6,227 nt of DNA from Thermoplasmata archaeon (GCA_021797225.1 JAKAAE010000097.1:1-6227); one strand, 5' to 3'; positions 1 through 5,883 are shown, counted from the first letter of the stretch. Notes: a model not told the origin generated them from the sequence alone. Translations and numbers: made by a program.

Positions 1-599
1 AAATATCATCATCAAGGGAGGAAATACCGGGAAGAAGAGGATATCCCGGTTATATGTATACAGATCTGAGCACTATCTATGAAAGAGCCGGGAAAATAAA
101 GGGCAGAAAAGGGTCTATAACACAGATACCGATACTTACCATGCCCGGCGATGATATTACAAATCCGGTCCCTGACCTTACAGGATATATAACAGAAGGG
201 CAGATTACACTTTCAAGGGATCTTAACAGGAAGAATATATATCCAGAGGTGGATGTGCTCTCATCACTCTCAAGATTAATGAACCAGGGAATCGGTGCAG
301 ATCATACAAGAGAAGACCACAGAGGGCTGGCTGACCAGCTTTATGCATCATATGCTAAGGGAAAGGACGCAAGGGCGCTCAGTGAAATTGTAGGTGAAGA
401 AGCATTGAGCGATTCGGATAAAAAGTATCTGCAATTTGCTGAAGATTTTGAGGGGAAATATGTAAATCAGGGAAATGTAGATAGATCTATTGAAGAAACC
501 TTGAACCTTGGCTGGGACCTGCTTTCAGTACTTCCAAAGGAAGAAATGAAGAAAGTAAAATCAGCGCATATCCAGAAATATGGTAAATGGGGGAACTGA
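1..599 (+). CDS. atpB: A-type ATP synthase subunit B, 3' part (5' end outside window)
   Basis: This is the C-terminal part of the non-catalytic, regulatory nucleotide-binding subunit of the archaeal A1 head, which alternates with catalytic subunit A in the A3B3 hexamer. The reading frame is open from base 3 with no start, so the gene enters from the left. About 198 codons are visible, where the family usually has about 460. Recognisable family blocks are [18 protein letters not shown] (bases 18-71), followed by IYERAG, then [29 protein letters not shown], and [17 protein letters not shown], and the helical C-terminal domain ending in KYGKWGN. The internal ATG at 54 is not the start, because conserved sequence continues upstream of it. 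The TGA stop at 597-599 shares one base with the ATG of subunit D. The family assignment is firm; the start and the Walker-like region cannot be seen. Confidence 0.97.
   Translation, partial: ISSSREEIPGRRGYPGYMYTDLSTIYERAGKIKGRKGSITQIPILTMPGDDITNPVPDLTGYITEGQITLSRDLNRKNIYPEVDVLSSLSRLMNQGIGADHTREDHRGLADQLYASYAKGKDARALSEIVGEEALSDSDKKYLQFAEDFEGKYVNQGNVDRSIEETLNLGWDLLSVLPKEEMKKVKSAHIQKYGKWGN
589..593 (+). promoter_or_regulatory. Ribosome binding site for atpD
   Basis: A GGGGG run lies five bases before the ATG at 599, inside the end of atpB. It decides between two in-frame starts: the ATG at 587 would lie in front of this run, while the ATG at 599 is correctly placed behind it and also forms the TGATG overlap with the atpB stop. 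Confidence 0.5.
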
Positions 600-1231
600 T
601 GGCAAATACCGTAAGATTGACCAGAATTGAATTAATTAATACGAAAAAAAGAATAAAGGTAGCTTCCAGAGGGCTTGAGCTCCTCAAAATGAAAAGGCAA
701 TCCCTGGTAATGGAGTTCTTTAAGATAAGCAATGAAATAAAGGGCCTCAAAGAAAATATCAAAAAGGATATAGAAAACGGATTGAATGCTATCAGGATGG
801 CTGAGGTCATTGACGGCACCCTTGAAATTGAAAGAATTTCCTATATGTTCTCATCTCCGGAGATAAAAATAGGTGGAAAAAACATCATGGGGGTAAAAAT
901 CCCTGAAATGTCTGCGGAAATAGGGAAAAAGATCATGGATAGCCAGTATATGGCAACATCCGTGCCTGCATCTGTATATAATGCAATGATAATTTTTGAT
1001 AAAATATTCAACGAACTTCTCGTGGTTGCACAGAAAGAGGCTTCAATGCGCAAATTACTGAATGAAATAGACAAAACAAACAGGCGATCCAATGCCATTG
1101 AAAACATCATGATACCGAGATTCAATTCAACATTGAAAATAATTCGTGAACATCTTGATGAGATGGAAAGGGATTCGTTTTCAACCCTGAAATTTGTTAA
1201 AAATCATGTGGTAGCAGGGCGAGATAAATAA
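599..1231 (+). CDS. atpD: A-type ATP synthase subunit D (central rotor stalk)
   Basis: Subunit D is the long coiled-coil axle that turns inside the A3B3 head and passes rotation to the membrane ring through subunits F and C. The protein is 210 residues, the usual family length. The conserved N-terminal helix includes LTRIELINTKKRI (residues 7-19), RGLELLKMKR and LVMEF. A middle segment around 80-105 (FSSPEIKIGGKNIMGVKIPEM) matches the short beta-hairpin region. The C-terminal helix carries the family block EIDKTNRRSNAIENIMIPRF (156-175). The start at 599 is preferred over the ATG at 587, which would add MGEL, because of the stop-start overlap with atpB and the G-run before it. Translation is likely coupled to atpB. 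The next small gene starts two bases after the stop. Confidence 0.95.
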   Translation: MANTVRLTRIELINTKKRIKVASRGLELLKMKRQSLVMEFFKISNEIKGLKENIKKDIENGLNAIRMAEVIDGTLEIERISYMFSSPEIKIGGKNIMGVKIPEMSAEIGKKIMDSQYMATSVPASVYNAMIIFDKIFNELLVVAQKEASMRKLLNEIDKTNRRSNAIENIMIPRFNSTLKIIREHLDEMERDSFSTLKFVKNHVVAGRDK

Positions 1232-1232
1232 T

Positions 1233-1340
1233 ATGGACAACATAGAAAAATTCAAAAAAATCAGAAAAATCATGCGAATGGTAAATATAACAATGGCAAT
1301 AGTATTTATTGCTATAACAATCATGGTGATATATAAATGA
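1233..1340 (+). CDS. 35-residue single-pass membrane protein in the ATP synthase operon
   Basis: I do not recognise a named family. The ORF encodes 35 residues: a short acidic start (MDNIE), a strongly basic stretch with six Lys/Arg between residues 6 and 15 (KFKKIRKIMR), and one hydrophobic span from about residue 17 to 34 (VNITMAIVFIAITIMVIY) ending in Lys. The positive-inside rule predicts a cytoplasmic N-terminus. It starts one base after the atpD stop, and its TGA overlaps the subunit H start as ATGA, so it fits the gap exactly; GGGCGAG at 1217-1223 is a possible weak ribosome binding site. The packing and the span argue that it is a real gene. Methanosarcina operons also have a small gene, ahaG, directly after ahaD; homology with this one is not shown. 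A role in ATP synthase assembly or membrane anchoring is only inferred from position. Confidence 0.65.
   Translation: MDNIEKFKKIRKIMRMVNITMAIVFIAITIMVIYK
1325..1330 (+). promoter_or_regulatory. Ribosome binding site for subunit H
   Basis: GGTGAT, a close match to the archaeal anti-Shine-Dalgarno complement, lies six bases before the ATG at 1337. It is embedded in the last codons of the 35-residue ORF, so the two genes are probably translationally coupled. Confidence 0.6.
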
Positions 1341-1663
1341 CTGAGATAGATGAATTAAAGGTAATCAAAGACAGGGAAGATGCCAAAAAGAAAGCAATCC
1401 AGGCTTTAAAAGATGATATGGAAAAACAGCTGGCCGAAAAAATAAAGGAATGCAATGAAAAATCAAAGAATGTTGAGAATCAGATCATAAATGATTATAA
1501 TAAAGGCATCGAAGAAATCAAAGAATCGGAAAATAAAAAAATGATTGATACTCTTGATACACAGAAAGCCAGGGCACAGGTTCTGAAAATAGACCTGAAG
1601 GAACGTGAAATTGAAGAAAAGGCATATGAAATAATATTAAAATATATTAAAAAAAGTGATTGA
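1337..1663 (+). CDS. ahaH: A-type ATP synthase subunit H (peripheral stalk coiled coil)
   Basis: The product is 108 residues, almost wholly charged and helical (long Lys/Glu-rich repeats such as DDMEKQLAEKIKECNEKSKN), with no membrane span, as expected for subunit H. In A-type enzymes H pairs with subunit E in long coiled-coil peripheral stalks that hold the A1 head against the membrane subunit I. The length fits the family (about 100-110 residues), and the position directly before subunit I matches the H-I pairing common in euryarchaeal operons. Sequence identity alone would be weak, since coiled coils look alike, so the assignment rests on length, composition and context. The start ATG overlaps the stop of the upstream small ORF (ATGA), and the TGA is followed at once by the subunit I ATG. 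Confidence 0.85.
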   Translation: MTEIDELKVIKDREDAKKKAIQALKDDMEKQLAEKIKECNEKSKNVENQIINDYNKGIEEIKESENKKMIDTLDTQKARAQVLKIDLKEREIEEKAYEIILKYIKKSD

Positions 1664-3592
1664 ATGTTAAAGCCAGTTAAGATGGTTAAAATCAGGATTA
1701 TAGGACTCAATTCATATAAAAGTACAATAATAGATGATATGCACGACCTGAATGTAATCCAGATTGAAAATACAGATCAGGAGGTTGCAAAAATATTCAA
1801 CGCGCCTATTTCAAATAGCACATATAAGATACTTGCGGATAATCTCTCCAGGTTCAGGGGATTTTTGTCAATACTCCCCGAAAAACCGGTCAAGGAACGA
1901 AAGTATTTCAATTCCAGGGATGAACTTCTTAACTGTGTATCAAAAATAACAATAGCTCCGGAGCTGTCCAAATTAAAGGATGATGAGGATAGATTTGATT
2001 CCGTTATAAAGGAATGCCGTACTATTCTGAAGCCATTGGATATAATTGCCAGTTTTAAGGAGGATTTATCCATACTCAACAATGAATATGTAGAAAGTTT
2101 TATAATACAATCAAATGCTGAAAATGATAATTTAAAGACTGATTATTCGGTTTTAACAGAACTGGGGAATGGATATTCCATAGTTACAATAAACAGGAAA
2201 AATGAGCCGGAGTTTCTTTCATTGCTTTCGTCAAAAACCTATGGCATTATGAAGGTTCCAGAATTAACTGGAAGTGTAAGTGAGAATATCAAAATCCAGA
2301 AGAAAACTATAACCGATACCGAGGCTGCGTTGAATGGTATAGAATCATCATTGAACGCTTTATCAGATAAGTATTATGAAGCTATAGCACAGATAGCCGA
2401 ACAGCTCGAGATATATGTAAAAGAGGAGGAAATACTGAGTAACTTAGCCTCCTCAGAAAATGCTTTTGCAATGGAGGGCTGGATTCCTGCGTTTGAATAT
2501 GAAAGGGTATCTGATATCCTGAACAAGGATTCCAATAATACGGTTATAATCAGAACTGTTGAAACAAAGGAAGATCCGCCTACAAAACTTTCCAATCCAA
2601 AACATTTCAGGATATTTGAGTTCTTCATCAGGTTTTATTCACTTCCTGAGGAATATGAATTTGATCCCACTCTCATTTTTGCCCTTGTTTTTCCTGTATT
2701 TTTCGGTTTAATGGTGGGTGATGCAGGTTACGGCCTTGTTATACTTCTGGTATCATTATTCATAATACACAGGATAGATCATCCTCCGGCAAAAAGCCAC
2801 ATTCCCAAGAAAATCTCGGGCTTCGTATTGATGATCATGGGTAAAAATTCATTGAAAACGCTTGCAAAGGCATTGATACCGGCATCTATCATTGCAATAA
2901 TATTCGGTATAATATTCAATGAATTTTTCGGATTTACAATATACCCGGTACCGTTTCAGATTAGCCCGGCCCCGATTCCCGTTACACATATAGGTTTGCT
3001 GCTGGTTATTTCCGGTTATATAGGTCTTTCATTTGTAACCTTCGGATTTATTCTGGGCATAATAAACAACCTTTATATAAACCACAGAAAAGCAGCCGTA
3101 GCAAAGATAGGCTGGATACTCATGGCATGGGCTTTTGCCATATTAGGATTGAACCTTATACACAAGGTAAGTTTAAGCCCCACAGAATTCTCTTCACTTA
3201 TAGGCTATGTTATGCTTATTATAGGATTTATAATGGTCATTGTGTTTGAAGGCACTCTTAGTCTGATGGAGATTCCATCAATTATTTCGCATGTGCTTTC
3301 ATACACGAGAATTGTGGGAATATTGCTTGCATCCGTTGTTCTTGCCCTGGTAATAAACACGGTATTCAGGGCTACCCTGTCCGATCCTTTCTATTTCATT
3401 ATACTGGGAGTAATTATACTTGTAGTAGGCCAGTTATTCAACCTTGTAATTGCAGTATTTGAGCCCGGTATACAGGGAGCAAGGCTTCTTTATGTTGAGT
3501 TCTTCTCAAAATTCTATTTCGGAAATGGAAAGCCATTTTCCCCTTTCGGCAGCAGCAGGCATTTTACTATTAAAAAATTCGATAAAAAATAA
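1664..3592 (+). CDS. atpI: A-type ATP synthase subunit I (a-subunit, membrane stator)
   Basis: Subunit I is the stator part of the membrane motor and provides the half-channels through which ions reach the rotating K ring. The protein is 642 residues, typical for the family. Residues 1 to about 325 are the soluble cytoplasmic domain that binds peripheral stalks, opening with the family-like MLKPVKMVKIRIIG and with helical segments near 205-260. The linker has the conserved PPTKL. The membrane half follows, with about eight hydrophobic spans near 337-352, 355-369, 403-422, 441-467, 482-500, 511-528, 548-568 and 577-598. Motifs include DPTLIFALVFPVFFGLMVGD then AGYG (334-357), LSYTRIVG with Arg549 as the likely essential channel arginine, and ARLLYVEFFSKFYFGNGKPF with a second conserved Arg607. 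It starts directly after the subunit H stop; GTGAT at 1656-1660 is a close-set ribosome binding site. It is the last gene of the operon. Confidence 0.97.
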   Translation: MLKPVKMVKIRIIGLNSYKSTIIDDMHDLNVIQIENTDQEVAKIFNAPISNSTYKILADNLSRFRGFLSILPEKPVKERKYFNSRDELLNCVSKITIAPELSKLKDDEDRFDSVIKECRTILKPLDIIASFKEDLSILNNEYVESFIIQSNAENDNLKTDYSVLTELGNGYSIVTINRKNEPEFLSLLSSKTYGIMKVPELTGSVSENIKIQKKTITDTEAALNGIESSLNALSDKYYEAIAQIAEQLEIYVKEEEILSNLASSENAFAMEGWIPAFEYERVSDILNKDSNNTVIIRTVETKEDPPTKLSNPKHFRIFEFFIRFYSLPEEYEFDPTLIFALVFPVFFGLMVGDAGYGLVILLVSLFIIHRIDHPPAKSHIPKKISGFVLMIMGKNSLKTLAKALIPASIIAIIFGIIFNEFFGFTIYPVPFQISPAPIPVTHIGLLLVISGYIGLSFVTFGFILGIINNLYINHRKAAVAKIGWILMAWAFAILGLNLIHKVSLSPTEFSSLIGYVMLIIGFIMVIVFEGTLSLMEIPSIISHVLSYTRIVGILLASVVLALVINTVFRATLSDPFYFIILGVIILVVGQLFNLVIAVFEPGIQGARLLYVEFFSKFYFGNGKPFSPFGSSRHFTIKKFDKK

Positions 3593-3593
3593 A

Positions 3594-3599
3594 TTTTTT
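3594..3599 (+). terminator. U-run terminator of the ATP synthase operon
   Basis: A T6 run begins one base after the atpI stop codon. No hairpin precedes it, which fits archaeal oligo-U termination. A separate promoter for the next gene follows at once. Confidence 0.5.
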
Positions 3600-3605
3600 C
3601 ATACT

Positions 3606-3620
3606 GAAAAGATTAATATT
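3606..3620 (+). promoter_or_regulatory. BRE/TATA promoter of the sugar-acid dehydratase gene
   Basis: A purine-rich GAAAAG (3606-3611, BRE-like) is followed by ATTAATATT (3612-3620). The centre of the TATA-like element lies about 26 bases before the ATG at 3642, the distance expected if transcription starts at or next to the start codon. No Shine-Dalgarno sequence precedes that ATG, which supports a leaderless mRNA. Confidence 0.6.
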
Positions 3621-3641
3621 GGATTCGCGATTTATTGTTTT

Positions 3642-4820
3642 ATGGAAACTATAAAAAATATTGAGGTATATGAACTGGGTTCACCGGAAGAAAAATCATC
3701 ACCATGGAGCTCTACTATATTGATATTGAAATTAACATCATCAGAGGGGAGAGTCGGTTTCGGGGAGGCACCGACGACCATGATGACATTACCAGTAAAG
3801 GAGAGTTTAAACGAGGTCGCCAGAATATTTCAGGATAAGAATTACTTCGATGTGGAGAAGAACATGCGTGAATATTACAGGAATGCTTTTTATGTTACAA
3901 AATCCATTGAGGAAACGGCTGCATTAAGTGCCTTTGAAATAGCATCCTGGGACCTTATAGGGAAAAATCTTGGATCACCTGTGTATAATTTACTTGGAGG
4001 GGAATTCAATGATAAAATCAGGGCATATGCCAACGGATGGTATTCAGATTGTGTTTCTCCTGATGATTTTATAACAAAGGCAAAAAAACTGGTTTCTAAG
4101 GGATATACAGCTTTCAAGTTTGATCCTTTCGGTGAAAACTATGATAAAATTACCGTTGAATCAGTTAAAAAATCTGCTGCAATAGTAGGTGGTATGAGAG
4201 ATGCACTGGGAGACAATATTGATTTATTGATTGAATGCCATGGAAGGTTTGCTCCGAAATACGCTGTCATGGTAGGAAAAGCCCTGGAAGAATATAATCC
4301 ATTATTTATTGAAGAGCCTGTACATCCTGAACTGGAGCATTTCCTTCCAGAATTCCGTGAGAGGGTAAATATACCTGTTGCCCTTGGAGAAAGGCTATTG
4401 AATAAGGAGGATTTTGCCAGGTATATTTCCGGTGGAATGGTGGATGTAATACAGCCAGATATAACCAATTCAAAGGGCATACTGGAAGCGAAGAAAATAG
4501 CATCAATAGCAGATTCTTTCGGTATTCCAGTGGCATACCATAATGCATTCGGTCCTGTGCAGACAGCAGCTACATTGAATGTCGATTACACTATTCCGAA
4601 CTTTTTGATACAGGAGAGCTTTGAGGAATCGTGGCCCGTATGGAAGAAGAACCTGTTTACCGGGTATTCTGTAGAAAATGGATATATGAAGCTTTCAGGA
4701 AAGCCCGGCCTTGGAATAGAGGTTGATGAGAAAATTTTGAGGGATAGTGTTGTATCAGGAATGGAGCCACTTGGAACAGAACCGCCATGGGTTGTTTCAG
4801 GAACATTCAAAAAATTATAA
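3642..4820 (+). CDS. gnaD: Gluconate/galactonate dehydratase, enolase superfamily
   Basis: The enzyme likely removes water from D-gluconate (and perhaps D-galactonate) to give the 2-keto-3-deoxy sugar acid, the second step of the non-phosphorylative Entner-Doudoroff pathway in thermoacidophilic archaea. The 392 residues form an enolase-superfamily protein: N-terminal capping domain to about 125, then the barrel. Blocks such as RAYANGWYSDCVSP (127-140), AFKFDPFG (157-164) and PPWVVSGTFK (381-390) resemble Sulfolobus GnaD from memory. Metal ligands are Glu198, Glu224 and Glu250; catalytic histidines are His200 (in IECHGRF) and His300 (in YHNAFGP). Their spacing equals that of E. coli galactonate dehydratase (Asp183, Glu209, Glu235, His185, His285) with a constant offset of 15. 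The ATG at 3642 is chosen because upstream codons overlap atpI in another frame and a TATA box sits 26 bases before it. Another aldonic acid as substrate is possible. Confidence 0.86.
   Translation: METIKNIEVYELGSPEEKSSPWSSTILILKLTSSEGRVGFGEAPTTMMTLPVKESLNEVARIFQDKNYFDVEKNMREYYRNAFYVTKSIEETAALSAFEIASWDLIGKNLGSPVYNLLGGEFNDKIRAYANGWYSDCVSPDDFITKAKKLVSKGYTAFKFDPFGENYDKITVESVKKSAAIVGGMRDALGDNIDLLIECHGRFAPKYAVMVGKALEEYNPLFIEEPVHPELEHFLPEFRERVNIPVALGERLLNKEDFARYISGGMVDVIQPDITNSKGILEAKKIASIADSFGIPVAYHNAFGPVQTAATLNVDYTIPNFLIQESFEESWPVWKKNLFTGYSVENGYMKLSGKPGLGIEVDEKILRDSVVSGMEPLGTEPPWVVSGTFKKL
4809..4814 (-). terminator. Possible U-run terminator of the thiamine-binding gene
   Basis: The minus strand reads T6 here, eight bases past the stop of the gene at 4823-5116. 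It lies inside the last codons of the convergent dehydratase gene, so the two transcripts would overlap. Confidence 0.4.
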
Positions 4821-4847
4821 TTTTATTCTTCAAAATGTTTTATTTTT
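4821..4847 (+). terminator. Possible U-run terminator of the dehydratase gene
   Basis: Directly after the dehydratase stop the plus strand has T4 (4821-4824), then T-rich sequence ending in T5 (4843-4847). No hairpin is evident. The run overlaps the 3' end of the convergent gene. Confidence 0.4.
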
Positions 4848-5116
4848 CTCTCAACGGAATTTTCTACATCTGTCCTGTGGTCTATTTTTAGTATTGTTTC
4901 TATACGTGGAAACCCGAGATTCTCGAGAAACTTTTCTGCGTCCTTTACAGTGTCAAATAAGATATCGAGGTTATCACATTCTATTACAGTGGCCATGCTG
5001 TTTGGGTAGCATTTAACTGACTTGTTTTCTTCCATGTGCTTGACCACTTTCTCTATGGTATTTCCAACCGAAACTCCCTTTCCTATTGGATAAAATGTAA
5101 CGTCTGCTACTATCAT
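4823..5116 (-). CDS. Thiamine-binding protein, MTH1187/DUF77 family
   Basis: A 97-residue protein of the small ferredoxin-fold family that includes MTH1187 and yeast YBL001c, members of which form oligomers and are reported to bind thiamine; the physiological role is unsettled. Family features are the N-terminal strand MIVADVTFYPIG with following GVSVGN (1-19), the central TVIECDNLDILF (43-54), the helix FDTVKDAEKFLENLG (54-68), and the final strand ETILKIDHRTD (73-83). It has no signal peptide or membrane span, so it should be cytoplasmic. The ATG at 5116-5114 is the first in frame and begins exactly at the conserved N-terminus. No Shine-Dalgarno precedes it, and a TATA box lies about 24 bases upstream, which suggests a leaderless mRNA. 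It converges on the dehydratase with a 2-base gap; no functional link to it is evident. Confidence 0.85.
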   Translation of the reverse strand: MIVADVTFYPIGKGVSVGNTIEKVVKHMEENKSVKCYPNSMATVIECDNLDILFDTVKDAEKFLENLGFPRIETILKIDHRTDVENSVERKIKHFEE

Positions 5117-5134
5117 GATGATATATTGAAGATG

Positions 5135-5144
5135 TGTATAAATA
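5135..5144 (-). promoter_or_regulatory. TATA box of the thiamine-binding gene
   Basis: The minus strand reads TATTTATACA, centred about 24 bases before the ATG at 5116. That spacing places the transcription start at or beside the start codon, consistent with the missing ribosome binding site. Confidence 0.55.
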
Positions 5145-5247
5145 TCAATGGATGCTGTAACTATTTCACGGTGATTAAGTGTTATTCTATCAATAATGGT
5201 AAGACTATCAAAGCTATTTTATAACAGAAAACTGCTCTATGAGTTTA

Positions 5248-5451
5248 TTAAAAACTAAATTCCCATAGTTGTTTCATCCTCTCTTCCTGAGCCTTTTGTG
5301 CCAACATACCTAAATCTTTTATCTCTTCTGCAATTTTTATAAGATTGAGAATAGTCTCACCATATGGCTCTCCCGGATACTTTTTAATTCTTTTAAAATC
5401 CTCTAAAACAACTTTTTTTATCTGGATTGTCGTAACTTAGGATCTTTGCAT
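5248..5451 (-). pseudogene. Ribbon-helix-helix/antitoxin-like gene with stop at codon 5
   Basis: From the ATG at 5451 the minus strand reads MQRS, then TAA (5439-5437), then an open frame of 62 codons in the same phase to a TAA at 5250-5248. The open part begins VTTIQIKKVVLEDFKRIKKY, continues YPGEPYGETILNLI, and ends in a charged helix, EERMKQLWEFSF. The TTIQI start, a short basic helix and the PxxxYxxxI pattern resemble small archaeal VapB-like or ribbon-helix-helix antitoxins; this is recognition by eye, not a search result. After the stop no ATG, GTG or TTG occurs in frame before the internal ATG at codon 49, so the domain as read has no usable start. A TATA box 25 bases before the first ATG seems intact, which suggests recent inactivation. 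No toxin gene is next to it. A sequencing error or a non-canonical start remain alternatives. Confidence 0.6.
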
Positions 5452-5472
5452 TATTAATTATCTATAGTTATC

Positions 5473-5480
5473 ATATAATA
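5473..5480 (-). promoter_or_regulatory. TATA box before the interrupted antitoxin-like gene
   Basis: The minus strand reads TATTATAT, centred about 25 bases upstream of the ATG at 5451, the spacing seen at the other leaderless genes of this window. The surrounding DNA is very AT-rich, so a chance match is possible. Confidence 0.4.
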
Positions 5481-5587
5481 GTTTATATTATTACACATAG
5501 CTCCATATTTAATGACTGAATTATCAAATCATATAGAATATTTGTGAAGGCATAAACCAAATTAATAATGAAATATATATGAAAAAT

Positions 5588-5620
5588 TAATAGGTTGTCT
5601 GTAGTTCAATAAACCTATTA
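5588..5620. repeat. 9-bp inverted repeat with 15-base loop
   Basis: TAATAGGTT (5588-5596) and AACCTATTA (5612-5620) are perfect inverted copies around a 15-base spacer. It lies in the gene-free stretch 5452-5738 between the tRNA and the antitoxin-like remnant. In that stretch I see no ORF longer than about a dozen codons with a start on either strand. The repeat has no clear terminator T-run on the tRNA strand. Confidence 0.5.
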
Positions 5621-5696
5621 TTTTATAAATAAACATAGATATAATTATTCAATGTAGACATAATTAAATGAATTTTGTTAAGCGAATATTGCCTAT

Positions 5697-5701
5697 AAAA
5701 A
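5697..5701 (-). terminator. Possible U-run terminator of the tRNA-Ala gene
   Basis: The minus strand reads T5, beginning 37 bases beyond the tRNA 3' end. It is the first run of five or more Ts downstream, which is compatible with archaeal tRNA termination but not proof of it. Confidence 0.3.
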
Positions 5702-5738
5702 TACTAACTTTATATAATTGATTATCTGAATGGTTAAG

Positions 5739-5810
5739 TGGACCGGTCGGGATTTGGACCCGAGCCCTCCTGCTTGCAAAGCAGGCGATCTACCGCTGAT
5801 CTACCGGCCC
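5739..5810 (-). tRNA. tRNA-Ala (anticodon UGC)
   Basis: The minus strand folds into a complete 72-base cloverleaf. The acceptor is GGGCCGG paired with CCGGTCC, containing the G3-U70 wobble that is the main identity element for alanyl-tRNA synthetase. The D-stem is GATC/GATC, with G15 able to pair with C48. The anticodon stem CCTGC/GCAGG carries the loop TTTGCAA, giving anticodon TGC (decodes GCA and probably other GCN codons). The variable loop is AGGGC and the T-stem TCGGG/CCCGA. The discriminator is A at 5739. CCA is not encoded and must be added by the CCA-adding enzyme. There is no intron. One oddity is the T-loop TCCAAAT, which puts C at position 55 where nearly all tRNAs have U (pseudouridine). 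Confidence 0.96.
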
Positions 5811-5833
5811 AGTTAATGGAAATTGAACTACAA

Positions 5834-5841
5834 TTATTAAA
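5834..5841 (-). promoter_or_regulatory. TATA box of the tRNA-Ala gene
   Basis: The minus strand reads TTTAATAA, centred about 27 bases before the tRNA 5' end at 5810, which is the archaeal box A distance if transcription begins close to the mature end. Confidence 0.45.
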
Positions 5842-5852
5842 TGTTTCTAAAC

Positions 5853-5869
5853 CGGCAGTAAATCGGCAG
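5853..5869. repeat. Tandem CGGCAG motif with 11-base period
   Basis: CGGCAG occurs at 5853-5858 and again at 5864-5869, separated by TAAAT. The repeat unit of 11 bases is about one helical turn. It lies just upstream of the tRNA TATA box in minus-strand direction, in otherwise AT-rich DNA. Confidence 0.45.
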
Positions 5870-5875
5870 GGTGGA

Positions 5876-5883
5876 TATATAAT
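5876..5883 (+). promoter_or_regulatory. Possible plus-strand TATA box without a gene
   Basis: TATATAAT followed by TTAAAAG is a good TATA-like match. A start about 25 bases on would fall near 5905, in CAGGGGGAGGGAGG. No protein gene follows, so it would drive a non-coding RNA or be a chance match in AT-rich DNA. Confidence 0.2.

Noticed and set aside
54..56. ATG at 54 as the start of a separate gene
   Set aside because: The frame is open to base 3 and the upstream codons ([14 protein letters not shown]) are conserved subunit B sequence, so this is an internal Met of a truncated CDS.
487..1125. Two minus-strand frames opposite atpB/atpD
   Set aside because: They are antisense to conserved plus-strand genes, with shadow-like composition and no recognisable product.
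2374..2628. Minus-strand 84-codon frame opposite atpI
   Set aside because: It is antisense to the well-conserved subunit I coding sequence and resembles no family.
3450..3641. 64-codon N-terminal extension of the dehydratase frame
   Set aside because: It overlaps the conserved end of atpI in another frame, has no homology to the enzyme family, and a TATA box is correctly placed for the ATG at 3642.
4139..4810. Three minus-strand frames opposite the dehydratase
   Set aside because: They mirror a conserved enzyme whose active-site residues are all intact on the plus strand.
4747..5224. Plus-strand frames of 89 and 62 codons across the thiamine-binding gene
   Set aside because: They overlap two confident genes or their promoter, are rich in Cys, Tyr and Asn from AT-rich DNA, and look like no known protein.
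5117..5738. Integration scar of a mobile element at the tRNA-Ala gene
   Set aside because: The antitoxin remnant and AT-rich DNA next to a tRNA 3' end suggested it, but no second copy of the tRNA 3' sequence and no integrase fragment is visible here.
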